Origin: Minisyncoccota bacterium
GTDB lineage: Bacteria > Patescibacteriota > Minisyncoccia > Minisyncoccales > Minisyncoccaceae
Length of the DNA: 14,626 nucleotides
NCBI GenBank assembly: GCA_028711945.1
Contig: JAQTRG010000006.1
Coordinates: 1-14,626, forward strand
Reading direction: 5' to 3'
In this document: piece after piece, positions 5,827-11,845 of the stretch
Layout: each line of letters opens with the position of its first letter
Position numbering within the stretch: the first letter of the stretch is position 1
Position numbers and translations under genes: made by a program
Notes under the pieces: model-generated
Seen by the model: the letters and a program-made list of their open reading frames with translations, nothing else
What the model was told of the DNA's origin: nothing
The model's database searches: none

Positions 5827-8322
5827 CTATCCTAGAATTACCACTTCGAATTTAATAGGGTCAATCTGTATTTGCGCACCATTAGGAATTGAGTCAGAAA
5901 GCAGAGCTTTAGCAATAGCATTCTCTATCTTGTCTTGAATCACCCTTTTCATTTCCCTTGCTCCAAATACTGGGTCATAGCTTAAATCAACAATTTTTTG
6001 CTTTAACTCTTCAGTGATTATTAAATTAATTTTCTTTTGTTTTAAATTGTTTGCTACTTTATCTAATTGTAATTGAGCTATTAGAGATAAGTCATCTTTG
6101 CTTAATGATTTGAAAATTATTGTTCCATCAAACCTGTTGATGAATTCTGGTCTGAATGTTCCTTTTTCAAAAATATAGTTGAGAAGATCTTTTTTAATTT
6201 CAGACATTTGCTTTCCTTCGTTTATCGCCTTAAGAATTATTTGATATCCAGCATTAGAGGTAGCGATAATGATTGTGTTAGTAAAGCTAACTTTTCTTCC
6301 CATGTTATCATTAACATATCCTTCATCTAATACTTGAAGAAACAAATTTAATATATCTGGATGTGCTTTTTCTATTTCATCTAAGAGAACAAGAGAAAAA
6401 GGATTTTCTTTTACTTGAGTTGTTAAAATTCCTTCTTGAGTCTCAGATCCCAAAAGTCTTGGGATATCATCTAGTCTTTGGAATTCTGACATGTCAATTC
6501 TCACCATTTTGTCTTCAGAGCCAAAATATGTTTCTGCCAGAGCTTTTGCTGTTTCTGTTTTTCCAACCCCAGTAGGTCCCAAGAATAAGAAGCTTCCCAT
6601 TGGTCCTTTTCTAGTTTGTATTCCTGTTCTTGCTCTTCTTAATGCAGAAGATATTTCTTTTATTGCTTCTTCTTGTGCAATAATTCTTTTGTGTAGGATG
6701 GATTCAAGATTTAAAAGCACTTCTTTTTCTATGCTTTTTATTTTTCCAATAGGAATTTGTGTTTTTTCAGAAAGAATTTTATCGACATGTTCTGGTAGAA
6801 CCACTGGAGAATCGGAAAGTTTTCCACTGTAAATAGTTGTTTCTTCAAGAAGGTTTATCGCTTTTTGTGGGAATGGATAAGAAGAAATGTATTTTTCACA
6901 AACAGTAATGATTTCTTTTAAAGAAGTAAATGGTATGAATTTTTGATATTGATATTCTAAATCAAAAACTTTTGATTCAAGCATTTCTAATGTTTCGTCT
7001 TTATTCATTTCTTCAACTTCTATTTTTTGGAATAAGGCAAGAATTGAAGGCTTCTTTTCTATATACTTGTGCAAGCCATCAAAAGAGGTTAAGCAAATAG
7101 TTTTAAATCTTGGTGAATTAAGATATGGCCCAATGATTCCTGAAACATCAACTATGCCAGCTTTTTTCTCTCCCCCTAAGAAATCATGGAAATCGTTGAT
7201 GATTAGAATTACATTTCCAGCTTGTGCGGCTTCAAGGAAGCATTGATCAAGAATTCTTTCCATTTGTTCATATGAAGAAATGTTTGTTGAAAGAGAAATT
7301 ATATCTAATTCAAGAAAACGGCAGTCATTAATTTGACGATCAGATTGTTTCAATAAGCATTTTCTTATAAGACCATGAACAATGTTTTTTCTTCCTGATC
7401 CTGGGTCTCCTATAATTAATGCATTACCAGCTTCTTTTTTAGATAATATTCTTTCAACTTGAGGAACCTTGTCCTTGTGCCCTATTATTTCTTCATATCC
7501 TCTTCTTTTTACCTGATCGCTCCAATCGATTGAGTATGATTCTAGAGTAGGAGTATACCCTGCTGACCAATCTCTTCCCAATGAGCCAGCTTTAAGAAGA
7601 TTTTCATAATCCCACGCTGTTTTTCTTTTTTTGATTGTTCTATCTACCCTTTCCATCCAACTGTTAACTTTTTCAAAGTCTTGTTCATCAAGATACGATT
7701 CAGATATTATGGTTTTCAAATTTGGTTCAATTTTAGCTAGAGATGCAATAATGTCTCCTTCTTTGATTTCTTTTCCCTCTCTTCTTGTCGAGATGTTCAA
7801 AGCTTCTGCTACAATAGCTTCAAACTCTTCTTTAGTTGATGGTAGTTGATTTTCTAGGTTTCCTTTTATCGAATCCTTTATTCCTTCCCAATCGATAAGT
7901 AGTCTGGAAAAGATAAATGATATTTTTGGATTCTTTTTAGAAAACAAAAAGAAATAAAGAAGAATAGTTGAGTTTGGATATTTAAGGTTTCTTTTTTGAG
8001 CGTAATCAATTGCCTGATTAATAATTTTTGCTGATTTAAAATTAAGCAACTCAGCAAGATTATTTTGTTTATCCAAAAGAATATTATCGTAGCTATTAAT
8101 TTTCATGCATTCTTCAAAAAAGCAATCTTTGCTTTTGAAGATAGCAAAAAGAGATAATAAAAGAACGAAAAGTTCAAGATAATTATTTGAAAGGGTAAAA
8201 ACAAAGAAGCCAAAAGATACAATCGTTCCCAAAAGCAATACCATTTTAACAGCTTTAACTAATAGAAATAATTTTTCCAGTTTTATAGCTGTGTATATGT
8301 CTGTTTTATTTAAATCAAACAT
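5827..8322 (-). CDS. Membrane-anchored ClpA/B/C-type double AAA+ ATPase with degenerate first ATPase site
   Basis: The 831-residue protein has two N-terminal hydrophobic helices (about 24-44 and 48-64). A helical region follows (about 80-235; its part near 165-210 resembles one Clp-N repeat), then two AAA+ modules. Module 2 is complete: Walker A GPTGVGKT (582-589), Walker B VLLDE (645-649), sensor 1 TSN (688-690), RPEFINR with the arginine finger (724-730) and sensor 2 GAR (787-789). Module 1 is damaged: Walker A reads GDPGSGRKN (305-313), with Arg for the catalytic Lys, and Walker B reads IINDF (374-378), with no Glu. I see no IGF/VGF-type ClpP-docking loop after sensor 1 and no ClpB coiled-coil insertion. 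It probably unfolds or remodels proteins at the membrane. It overlaps the upstream small membrane protein by 8 bases (ATGTTTGA). Confidence 0.88.
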   Translation of the reverse strand: MFDLNKTDIYTAIKLEKLFLLVKAVKMVLLLGTIVSFGFFVFTLSNNYLELFVLLLSLFAIFKSKDCFFEECMKINSYDNILLDKQNNLAELLNFKSAKIINQAIDYAQKRNLKYPNSTILLYFFLFSKKNPKISFIFSRLLIDWEGIKDSIKGNLENQLPSTKEEFEAIVAEALNISTRREGKEIKEGDIIASLAKIEPNLKTIISESYLDEQDFEKVNSWMERVDRTIKKRKTAWDYENLLKAGSLGRDWSAGYTPTLESYSIDWSDQVKRRGYEEIIGHKDKVPQVERILSKKEAGNALIIGDPGSGRKNIVHGLIRKCLLKQSDRQINDCRFLELDIISLSTNISSYEQMERILDQCFLEAAQAGNVILIINDFHDFLGGEKKAGIVDVSGIIGPYLNSPRFKTICLTSFDGLHKYIEKKPSILALFQKIEVEEMNKDETLEMLESKVFDLEYQYQKFIPFTSLKEIITVCEKYISSYPFPQKAINLLEETTIYSGKLSDSPVVLPEHVDKILSEKTQIPIGKIKSIEKEVLLNLESILHKRIIAQEEAIKEISSALRRARTGIQTRKGPMGSFLFLGPTGVGKTETAKALAETYFGSEDKMVRIDMSEFQRLDDIPRLLGSETQEGILTTQVKENPFSLVLLDEIEKAHPDILNLFLQVLDEGYVNDNMGRKVSFTNTIIIATSNAGYQIILKAINEGKQMSEIKKDLLNYIFEKGTFRPEFINRFDGTIIFKSLSKDDLSLIAQLQLDKVANNLKQKKINLIITEELKQKIVDLSYDPVFGAREMKRVIQDKIENAIAKALLSDSIPNGAQIQIDPIKFEVVILG

Positions 8323-8695
8323 TAAAGTATCTTAACCCGTATATTATTCCTAGTAATGCCAAGAAAGGATAGATTAAAATAAAAATAAAGGCAACAATGC
8401 CTGAAATGAAGATTATTAGTTCGTAAACAATAAAGGCAATGATTAACATGGTTCTCATTATAAACCCTATTATTCTAGTAAATATATTAGAAATAAAGGC
8501 TTCAAAGTATTTTCCTATGTCTACTCCTCTTCCATATGACCAAGTAATCATTTTCCAAGGGGAAAACAAAGACTTGATAGTCTCTTTTATGGAAAAAAAT
8601 TCAGAGCCGAAAAGCAAATAGTTTCTAGCTATTACTAAAACTTTTTTTGGTGAAATAATGAATTGCCAATATAAGTATTTGGTAAGAATATTCAT
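8315..8695 (-). CDS. Small membrane protein coupled to the Clp-like ATPase
   Basis: I do not recognise a characterised family. The 126-residue protein has an amphipathic, aromatic and basic N-terminal two thirds (SPKKVLVIARNYLLFG, SLFSPWKMITWSYGRGVDIG) and ends with two strongly hydrophobic helices (about 74-96 and 98-120). Its stop overlaps the start of the membrane-anchored Clp-like ATPase by 8 bases, a translational-coupling arrangement that suggests the two act together, perhaps as a membrane adaptor and its motor. ATG 8693-8695 is only about five bases from the predicted transcription start, so the message is nearly leaderless. Function unknown. Confidence 0.85.
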   Translation of the reverse strand: MNILTKYLYWQFIISPKKVLVIARNYLLFGSEFFSIKETIKSLFSPWKMITWSYGRGVDIGKYFEAFISNIFTRIIGFIMRTMLIIAFIVYELIIFISGIVAFIFILIYPFLALLGIIYGLRYFNV

Positions 8696-8706
8696 GCTTG
8701 ATATTA

Positions 8707-8734
8707 ATTATAACTCATACTTTTAAAATGTCCA
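8707..8734 (-). promoter_or_regulatory. Promoter of the membrane protein/Clp-like operon
   Basis: Minus strand TGGACA (8729-8734), 16-bp spacer, TATAAT (8707-8712, perfect -10). Start predicted near 8700, almost at the ATG. It is back to back with the promoter of the poly-aspartate gene; the two -35 boxes are 12 bp apart. Confidence 0.65.
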
Positions 8735-8738
8735 CAAT

Positions 8739-8753
8739 TTGTCATCTTGACAA
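8739..8753. promoter_or_regulatory. 15-bp palindrome between divergent promoters, candidate operator
   Basis: TTGTCATCTTGACAA is a perfect 6-bp inverted repeat around a 3-base centre. It covers the -35 of the rightward promoter and begins five bases from the -35 of the leftward one. A dimeric regulator bound here could control both. No regulator gene is adjacent. Confidence 0.45.
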
Positions 8754-8774
8754 TAATTATTAGATAATTATAAT
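8747..8774 (+). promoter_or_regulatory. Perfect-consensus promoter of the poly-aspartate gene
   Basis: TTGACA (8747-8752), 16-bp spacer, TATAAT (8769-8774). Both hexamers match consensus exactly. The start near 8781 leaves a leader of about 55 bases. Confidence 0.72.
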
Positions 8775-8836
8775 GATAACATCAGTTAGAAAAGGTCGAC
8801 AAAAAACCTTTTAAATAAGATAATAGTTTTAAAAAA

Positions 8837-9034
8837 ATGATATTTGAGGAAGAGGTAGAGGAAATTAAACTTTTTAACGACGAAGACGATTCTTGCGACT
8901 CTGATTATGATGAAAATGACGATGACGATGATGACATTGATGACGATGACGATGATGACATTGATGACGATGACGATGATGACATTGATGACGATGAAGA
9001 AGACCCCGCACAAATCGATTATAATGAAGAATAA
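8837..9034 (+). CDS. Small poly-aspartate protein with 24-base internal repeats
   Basis: The 65-residue protein is almost entirely acidic. It begins MIFEEEVEEIKLFNDEDDS, then has aspartate runs broken by single isoleucines (DDDDDDID repeated), and ends DPAQIDYNEE. I know no family for it. The ATG has no Shine-Dalgarno, but the gene has a perfect-consensus promoter in front and an intrinsic terminator behind, which supports it being expressed. Possible roles are an acidic tail protein that mimics nucleic acid, binds cations or binds basic proteins; these are guesses. It is divergent from the Clp-like operon and shares its palindrome. Reading frames on the opposite strand here (VIVIVI or HRHRHQC repeats) are antisense artefacts. 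Confidence 0.7.
   Translation: MIFEEEVEEIKLFNDEDDSCDSDYDENDDDDDDIDDDDDDDIDDDDDDDIDDDEEDPAQIDYNEE
8918..8989 (+). repeat. Three perfect tandem 24-bp repeats inside the poly-aspartate gene
   Basis: Units at 8918-8941, 8942-8965 and 8966-8989 are identical, each encoding DDDDDDID in frame (five-GAY block, ATT, GAT). Copy number can change without shifting the frame. Identical codon choice in all three copies points to recent duplication rather than selection on protein alone. Confidence 0.97.
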
Positions 9035-9050
9035 ATTTGATTAAATAGTT

Positions 9051-9076
9051 GGCTCTGTGAAAACGGAGCCTTTCTA
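9051..9076 (+). terminator. Intrinsic terminator after the poly-aspartate gene
   Basis: GGCTCTG (9051-9057) pairs with CGGAGCC (9064-9070), one T-G pair, loop TGAAAA, followed by TTTCTATTT. Confidence 0.8.
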
Positions 9077-9077
9077 T

Positions 9078-9106
9078 TTGCAAAAATATTACCTATTTGA
9101 TATCAT
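9078..9106 (+). promoter_or_regulatory. Possible promoter of the thioredoxin-fold gene
   Basis: TTGCAA (9078-9083), 17-bp spacer, TATCAT (9101-9106). Four of six and five of six matches. The region is AT-rich. Confidence 0.45.
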
Positions 9107-9139
9107 ATATTAGTAATAATAAAAATAATAAAAATTTAC

Positions 9140-9856
9140 ATGGAAAAAACGAAAAAACCAGTAAATAGATGGCAAGTAGCAACATTTGCTTTAGCTCTTC
9201 TATCAATTGTTCTTGCAGGTATTTTGGCTCAAGACAGATTAACAACAATGACACCGCAAAAAGCTGCAGAAAAAGCAATAGCTTATATTAATAAAAATCT
9301 TGGAGTAAGTGTTACTTTAGTAAAAGCAGGAGATGAAAAAATAAATCTATTGTATAAATTTATTTTAAAAGCTAATGGTCAAGAATATCCTTCATATGTT
9401 AGCTCTGACGGTAAAAAACTTTTTACCTCTGACAGTATAAACATGGAAGAAGCTCCTAAAGTTACTGGACCAGAAATGACACTAAAGGAATCAACTGAAT
9501 TAGACGGAGGATTTAAAGAAATTAAAGATGTAGAAGTTTGTAAAGAAAATGAAAAACCAATAGTATATTTCTTTGGTACAAAAACTTGTCCACACTGTAT
9601 GTGGGAACATCCAATCATCCAGGATATTGCATCTCAATTTGGAGACAATATCGTATTCAAAGACAATGTTGATAATGGCAAAGATGAAGATATTTTCTTA
9701 AAATACAGCGAAGGCTCTGTCCCAATGACTGTAATTGGCTGTAAGTATTACAGGGGTGGTTCTGGAGAAACATATGGCGAAGAAGCAGAAAAAGTAAATC
9801 TAATAAAAACTATTTGTAGAGCCACAGGAAATCAACCATCTAGTCTTTGTCAATAA
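9140..9856 (+). CDS. Membrane-anchored thioredoxin-fold protein with CPHC motif
   Basis: The 238-residue protein has a cytoplasmic basic start, one membrane helix or signal anchor (about 12-30), and a small alpha/beta domain (about 38-98, with KAAEKAIAYINKNL). Then comes a thioredoxin fold (about 139-230): YFFGTKTCPHCMWEHP, with the redox pair C150/C153 in a CPHC motif as in DsbA, and the cis-proline at SVP (193-195). It probably oxidises or exchanges disulfides outside the membrane. Four further cysteines (134, 201, 226, 237) may form structural or relay pairs. Start ATG 9140 has no Shine-Dalgarno. It is monocistronic, between its own promoter and terminator. A DsbB/VKOR partner is not in the window. 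Confidence 0.87.
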   Translation: MEKTKKPVNRWQVATFALALLSIVLAGILAQDRLTTMTPQKAAEKAIAYINKNLGVSVTLVKAGDEKINLLYKFILKANGQEYPSYVSSDGKKLFTSDSINMEEAPKVTGPEMTLKESTELDGGFKEIKDVEVCKENEKPIVYFFGTKTCPHCMWEHPIIQDIASQFGDNIVFKDNVDNGKDEDIFLKYSEGSVPMTVIGCKYYRGGSGETYGEEAEKVNLIKTICRATGNQPSSLCQ

Positions 9857-9862
9857 AGCAAA

Positions 9863-9890
9863 GAGCACCCCTTCGGGGTGTTTTTGGTTT
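9863..9890 (+). terminator. Intrinsic terminator of the thioredoxin-fold gene
   Basis: AGCACCC and GGGTGTT pair around CTTCG (9871-9875), followed by TTTTTGGTTTTT. It lies seven bases after the stop. Confidence 0.88.
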
Positions 9891-9901
9891 TTATAGCGTT
9901 C

Positions 9902-9930
9902 TTGACAAGATTATATTAATATAGTATATA
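9902..9930 (+). promoter_or_regulatory. Promoter of the candidate large noncoding RNA
   Basis: TTGACA (9902-9907, perfect), 17-bp spacer, TATATA (9925-9930). It comes right after a terminator and before a region with no ORF, so it should start a noncoding transcript near 9937. Confidence 0.65.
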
Positions 9931-9936
9931 AATATT

Positions 9937-10653
9937 AGTTATTAATAATGACTATTCAGTGGCTTACTTTAACCATATATCACAAGTATTGTTAAAGTAG
10001 GTCATTTGATAGCAAATAAGCTGTAGGTGACCAAGTAAGCGTTGAATATTTAAACCCAGGTTTTGCTACTCTGGGGGTGGACATTCCGAACCTATAAGTT
10101 AGAACGAACGGTGCTCGCACGTCTCTAGTTGCTGATGATTACTCGATGACGAGACGCAAGCAAATGCACCAAACCGTGTGGCTTTTGCTGAGGAGCTTTA
10201 GAAGATTTGGGAAGTTGAATTAGGCTGGAGCAAACTTCATCTCCCCCTAGATTCCTTTCCCCGTAACTGATAAGCAAAGCCCGTACTGCCAACTGTCCCT
10301 TGCTGAAAGGGTTTGAAAAAACGATGCTTTAACAGGCTTTCGTTCAGGATCTATCGTCCGTAGGGCTTTAGATCATTAAAGTGTACAGCTTATGAATATC
10401 TTCATAATTTGAAAGAGTTCGAAACAGATTGTTTCTTGCCATCTTTTATTCCTGGGAACAACTCCTTTGTTTAGGAGGTCGTGAAGAAAAGCGACTTACC
10501 CGAAAGGATTGCTAGCCTACTTTAGTAGCCTAGCCTAGGTGGTAGAATGAGAACTACTTCAAGTATATGAAGAAAAAGAGGTATCCTGCTGACTGCGAGA
10601 TTGCACAATGATGCATCCACTATCAGACTAGGCTCTACCTCTTTTACCTTTTT
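9937..10653 (+). ncRNA. Candidate large structured noncoding RNA (about 720 nt), class unknown
   Basis: No ORF above 60 codons exists on either strand, base composition is richer in G and C than the flanks, and stems are dense. Clear pairings are 9965-9973/9991-9999 (9 bp, extendable to 13), 10004-10008/10013-10017, 10055-10059/10071-10075, and 10110-10114/10166-10170 enclosing 10120-10125/10151-10156. Further ones are 10211-10216/10233-10238, 10297-10301/10307-10311, 10348-10353/10369-10374, 10390-10396/10401-10407 (7 bp, loop TATC), 10462-10466/10473-10477, 10511-10515/10530-10534 around 10517-10520/10525-10528 with a C-C mismatch, 10557-10561/10568-10572, and 10574-10583/10636-10645 (10 bp). 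The last helix is followed by ACCTTTTT. Signatures of RNase P, tmRNA, SRP RNA and group I/II introns are missing. Known giant RNAs (ROOL, GOLLD, OLE, HEARO) cannot be excluded by eye. Confidence 0.6.
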
Positions 10654-10659
10654 ATAAAA

Positions 10660-10683
10660 CAAAAAACTCCGCTTTCACGGAGC
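10660..10683 (-). terminator. Intrinsic terminator of rplJ-rplL (possibly bidirectional)
   Basis: CTCCG (10667-10671) and CGGAG (10678-10682) form the stem with a 6-base loop. On the minus strand it is followed by TTTTTTG. It is 10 bases past the rplL stop. In the plus direction the hairpin is followed by CTTTGTGCTTTT, so it may also back up the end of the noncoding RNA. Confidence 0.82.
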
Positions 10684-10692
10684 TTTGTGCTT

Positions 10693-11103
10693 TTATTTAA
10701 GCTCAACAGTTGCACCTGCTTCTGTAAACTTCTTTTTGATTTCTTCAGCTTCTTCTTTTTTAACTTCCTCTTTGATTGTTTGAGGAGCAGAAGCAATTGC
10801 ATCAACTAAATCTTTAGCTTCTTTTAGACCTTTTTGTGTTAGGTCTCTTACAACTTTAATTACTTCAATCTTTTTTTCGCCAGCGCTTGTTAGTACAACG
10901 TTGAAAGAAGATTTTTCTTCAACAGCAGGACCAGCAGCGGCAACAGGAGCAGCAGCCATCATTTGAGGAGCAGCTGATACGCCGAATTTCTTTTCTAGAA
11001 CCTTTACCAATTCAGCTAGGTCTAGAACTGACATCTTTTCTACTTCTTCTACTAACTTTTTGAATTTCTCAGGAACTTCTACGATTTCTATTTCTTCTGC
11101 CAT
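10693..11103 (-). CDS. rplL: 50S ribosomal protein L7/L12
   Basis: The 136-residue bL12 stalk protein recruits and stimulates translational GTPases. The N-terminal dimerisation helices include [20 protein letters not shown] (22-41). An Ala/Pro-rich hinge follows (about 44-62), and the C-terminal domain has [20 protein letters not shown] (78-97), the GTPase-contact region. It is somewhat longer than the usual 120-128 residues because of an acidic N-terminal extension and an insertion near 105-120. It follows rplJ by 78 bases with no Shine-Dalgarno. A strong hairpin lies in the gap. Assignment secure. Confidence 0.97.
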   Translation of the reverse strand: MAEEIEIVEVPEKFKKLVEEVEKMSVLDLAELVKVLEKKFGVSAAPQMMAAAPVAAAGPAVEEKSSFNVVLTSAGEKKIEVIKVVRDLTQKGLKEAKDLVDAIASAPQTIKEEVKKEEAEEIKKKFTEAGATVELK

Positions 11104-11125
11104 TTTGTTTTTGTTAATTTTTCTA

Positions 11126-11150
11126 TTGATAAGAACAATGTTTTTATCAA
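11126..11150 (-). promoter_or_regulatory. Hairpin between rplJ and rplL
   Basis: TTGATAA (11126-11132) and TTATCAA (11144-11150) are a perfect 7-bp inverted repeat, extended by AAC/GTT across one imperfect position, leaving a 3-base loop. No T-run follows on the minus strand. It could be a processing or stability element that helps make more L12 than L10; L12 is needed in several copies per ribosome. Confidence 0.4.
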
Positions 11151-11181
11151 GTAGTTATTTTAACTTATTAATTATTTTTTA

Positions 11182-11703
11182 TTATTGTTTTTGATCTCTA
11201 ATATTTGAAAGCGCAATCACCAACTTCCTTAAGTTTCCAGAAAGGACTCCTACGAAGTTTGTTGCTGGAGCATTTAGTGTTCCAACAAGCATTCCCAATA
11301 GTTGTTCTTTGCTTGGCAATTCGGCTAATCTAATGACGTCGGCCATTTGATAGAACTTATTTTCTAAGAAACCTCCAAGGATCTTAGCTTGTCCATTCTC
11401 TTTTGAGAATTGATAGACTAATTTACTTGGTGTTATCTCGTCATCATATCCGAATACCATTGCTACTTCTCCTTCTAATTCTTTTGTTCCCAATTCAACT
11501 TTCTTGTTCTTTAGAGCTATTTCCATTAAGCTTTTCTTTGCTACTTTCAATTCGCTTCCCTGTTCTTTCAATACTTCTCTGAACTTGGCTAAGGTTTTAA
11601 CCTTTATACCAGTAAAATCCATGAAAACTATTGATTTTTGCTTTTCTATTTTTTGCTCTAAATCACTAACGATATTTTGTTTTTGTTCTTTTGTTAAAGG
11701 CAT
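11182..11703 (-). CDS. rplJ: 50S ribosomal protein L10
   Basis: The 173-residue uL10 forms the base of the ribosomal stalk and binds 23S rRNA and L12 dimers. It begins MPLTKEQKQNIVSDLEQKI and has FMDFTGIKVKTLAKFREVLK (27-46) and LKVAKKSLMEIALKNK (52-67), typical of the rRNA-binding domain. The C-terminal part (LLGMLVGTLNAPATNFVGVL, 134-153) leads into the helix that holds L12. It is the first gene of rplJ-rplL, preceded by a recognisable L10 leader. ATG 11701-11703, no Shine-Dalgarno. Confidence 0.97.
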   Translation of the reverse strand: MPLTKEQKQNIVSDLEQKIEKQKSIVFMDFTGIKVKTLAKFREVLKEQGSELKVAKKSLMEIALKNKKVELGTKELEGEVAMVFGYDDEITPSKLVYQFSKENGQAKILGGFLENKFYQMADVIRLAELPSKEQLLGMLVGTLNAPATNFVGVLSGNLRKLVIALSNIRDQKQ

Positions 11704-11714
11704 ATTTTTGTATT

Positions 11715-11737
11715 AAAAAATCTGTGATTCACACAGA
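11715..11737 (-). terminator. Attenuator-like terminator hairpin in the rplJ leader
   Basis: Minus strand TCTGTG (11732-11737), loop TGAAT, CACAGA (11721-11726), then six Ts (11715-11720), ending just 12 bases before the rplJ ATG. Its 5' arm is also the 3' arm of the L10-leader closing helix, so the two structures exclude each other. Confidence 0.6.
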
Positions 11738-11802
11738 CAAGAGAAAACAATAGTATATTGCTTTATCCTCGGTAGGACTTATTAATGCCTACTGTCTGTG
11801 GA
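11730..11802 (-). promoter_or_regulatory. Ribosomal protein L10 leader (autoregulatory RNA)
   Basis: Read on the minus strand, the leader has the arrangement of the known L10 leader: CCACAGACA, a GTAGG/CCTAC stem (11788-11792/11772-11776) with TTAAT in its loop, then the conserved CCGAGG just after CCTAC, and a closing strand TGTCTGTG. CACAGACA/TGTCTGTG (11793-11800/11732-11739) is an 8-bp closing helix. A further hairpin CAATA-TAC-TATTG lies inside. Known L10 leaders bind the L10(L12) complex and lower rplJL expression. I recognise the pattern by eye only. Confidence 0.75.
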
Positions 11803-11817
11803 TTTATTTATATTTTG

Positions 11818-11845
11818 ATTATACTCAATATTATTAATCTGTCAA
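11818..11845 (-). promoter_or_regulatory. Perfect-consensus promoter of rplJ-rplL
   Basis: Minus strand TTGACA (11840-11845), 16-bp spacer, TATAAT (11818-11823). Both hexamers are exact. The -35 lies inside the last codons of the upstream DJ-1/PfpI gene. Transcription would start about 10 bases before the L10 leader. Confidence 0.82.

Noticed and set aside
8918..8989. CRISPR-like array
   Set aside because: The 24-bp units are directly tandem with no spacers and lie in frame inside an acidic coding sequence.
8786..9083. Minus-strand ORFs with VIVIVN or HRHRHQC repeats
   Set aside because: They are antisense readings of the poly-aspartate repeat and lack their own promoter or conserved features.
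10594..10636. CAGACTA near the 3' end resembling the group I intron R element
   Set aside because: No matching S element follows, the sequence ends in a terminator-like helix, and the flanks are not exons of a known gene.
9937..10653. RNase P RNA, tmRNA, SRP RNA or 6S RNA as the identity of the noncoding region
   Set aside because: I looked on both strands for GAGGAAAGTC and ACAGAAA-type RNase P cores, a tRNA-like 3' end with tag frame, and the GGTCAGG/GGAAGCAGCC SRP loop. None is present, and the length does not suit SRP or 6S RNA.
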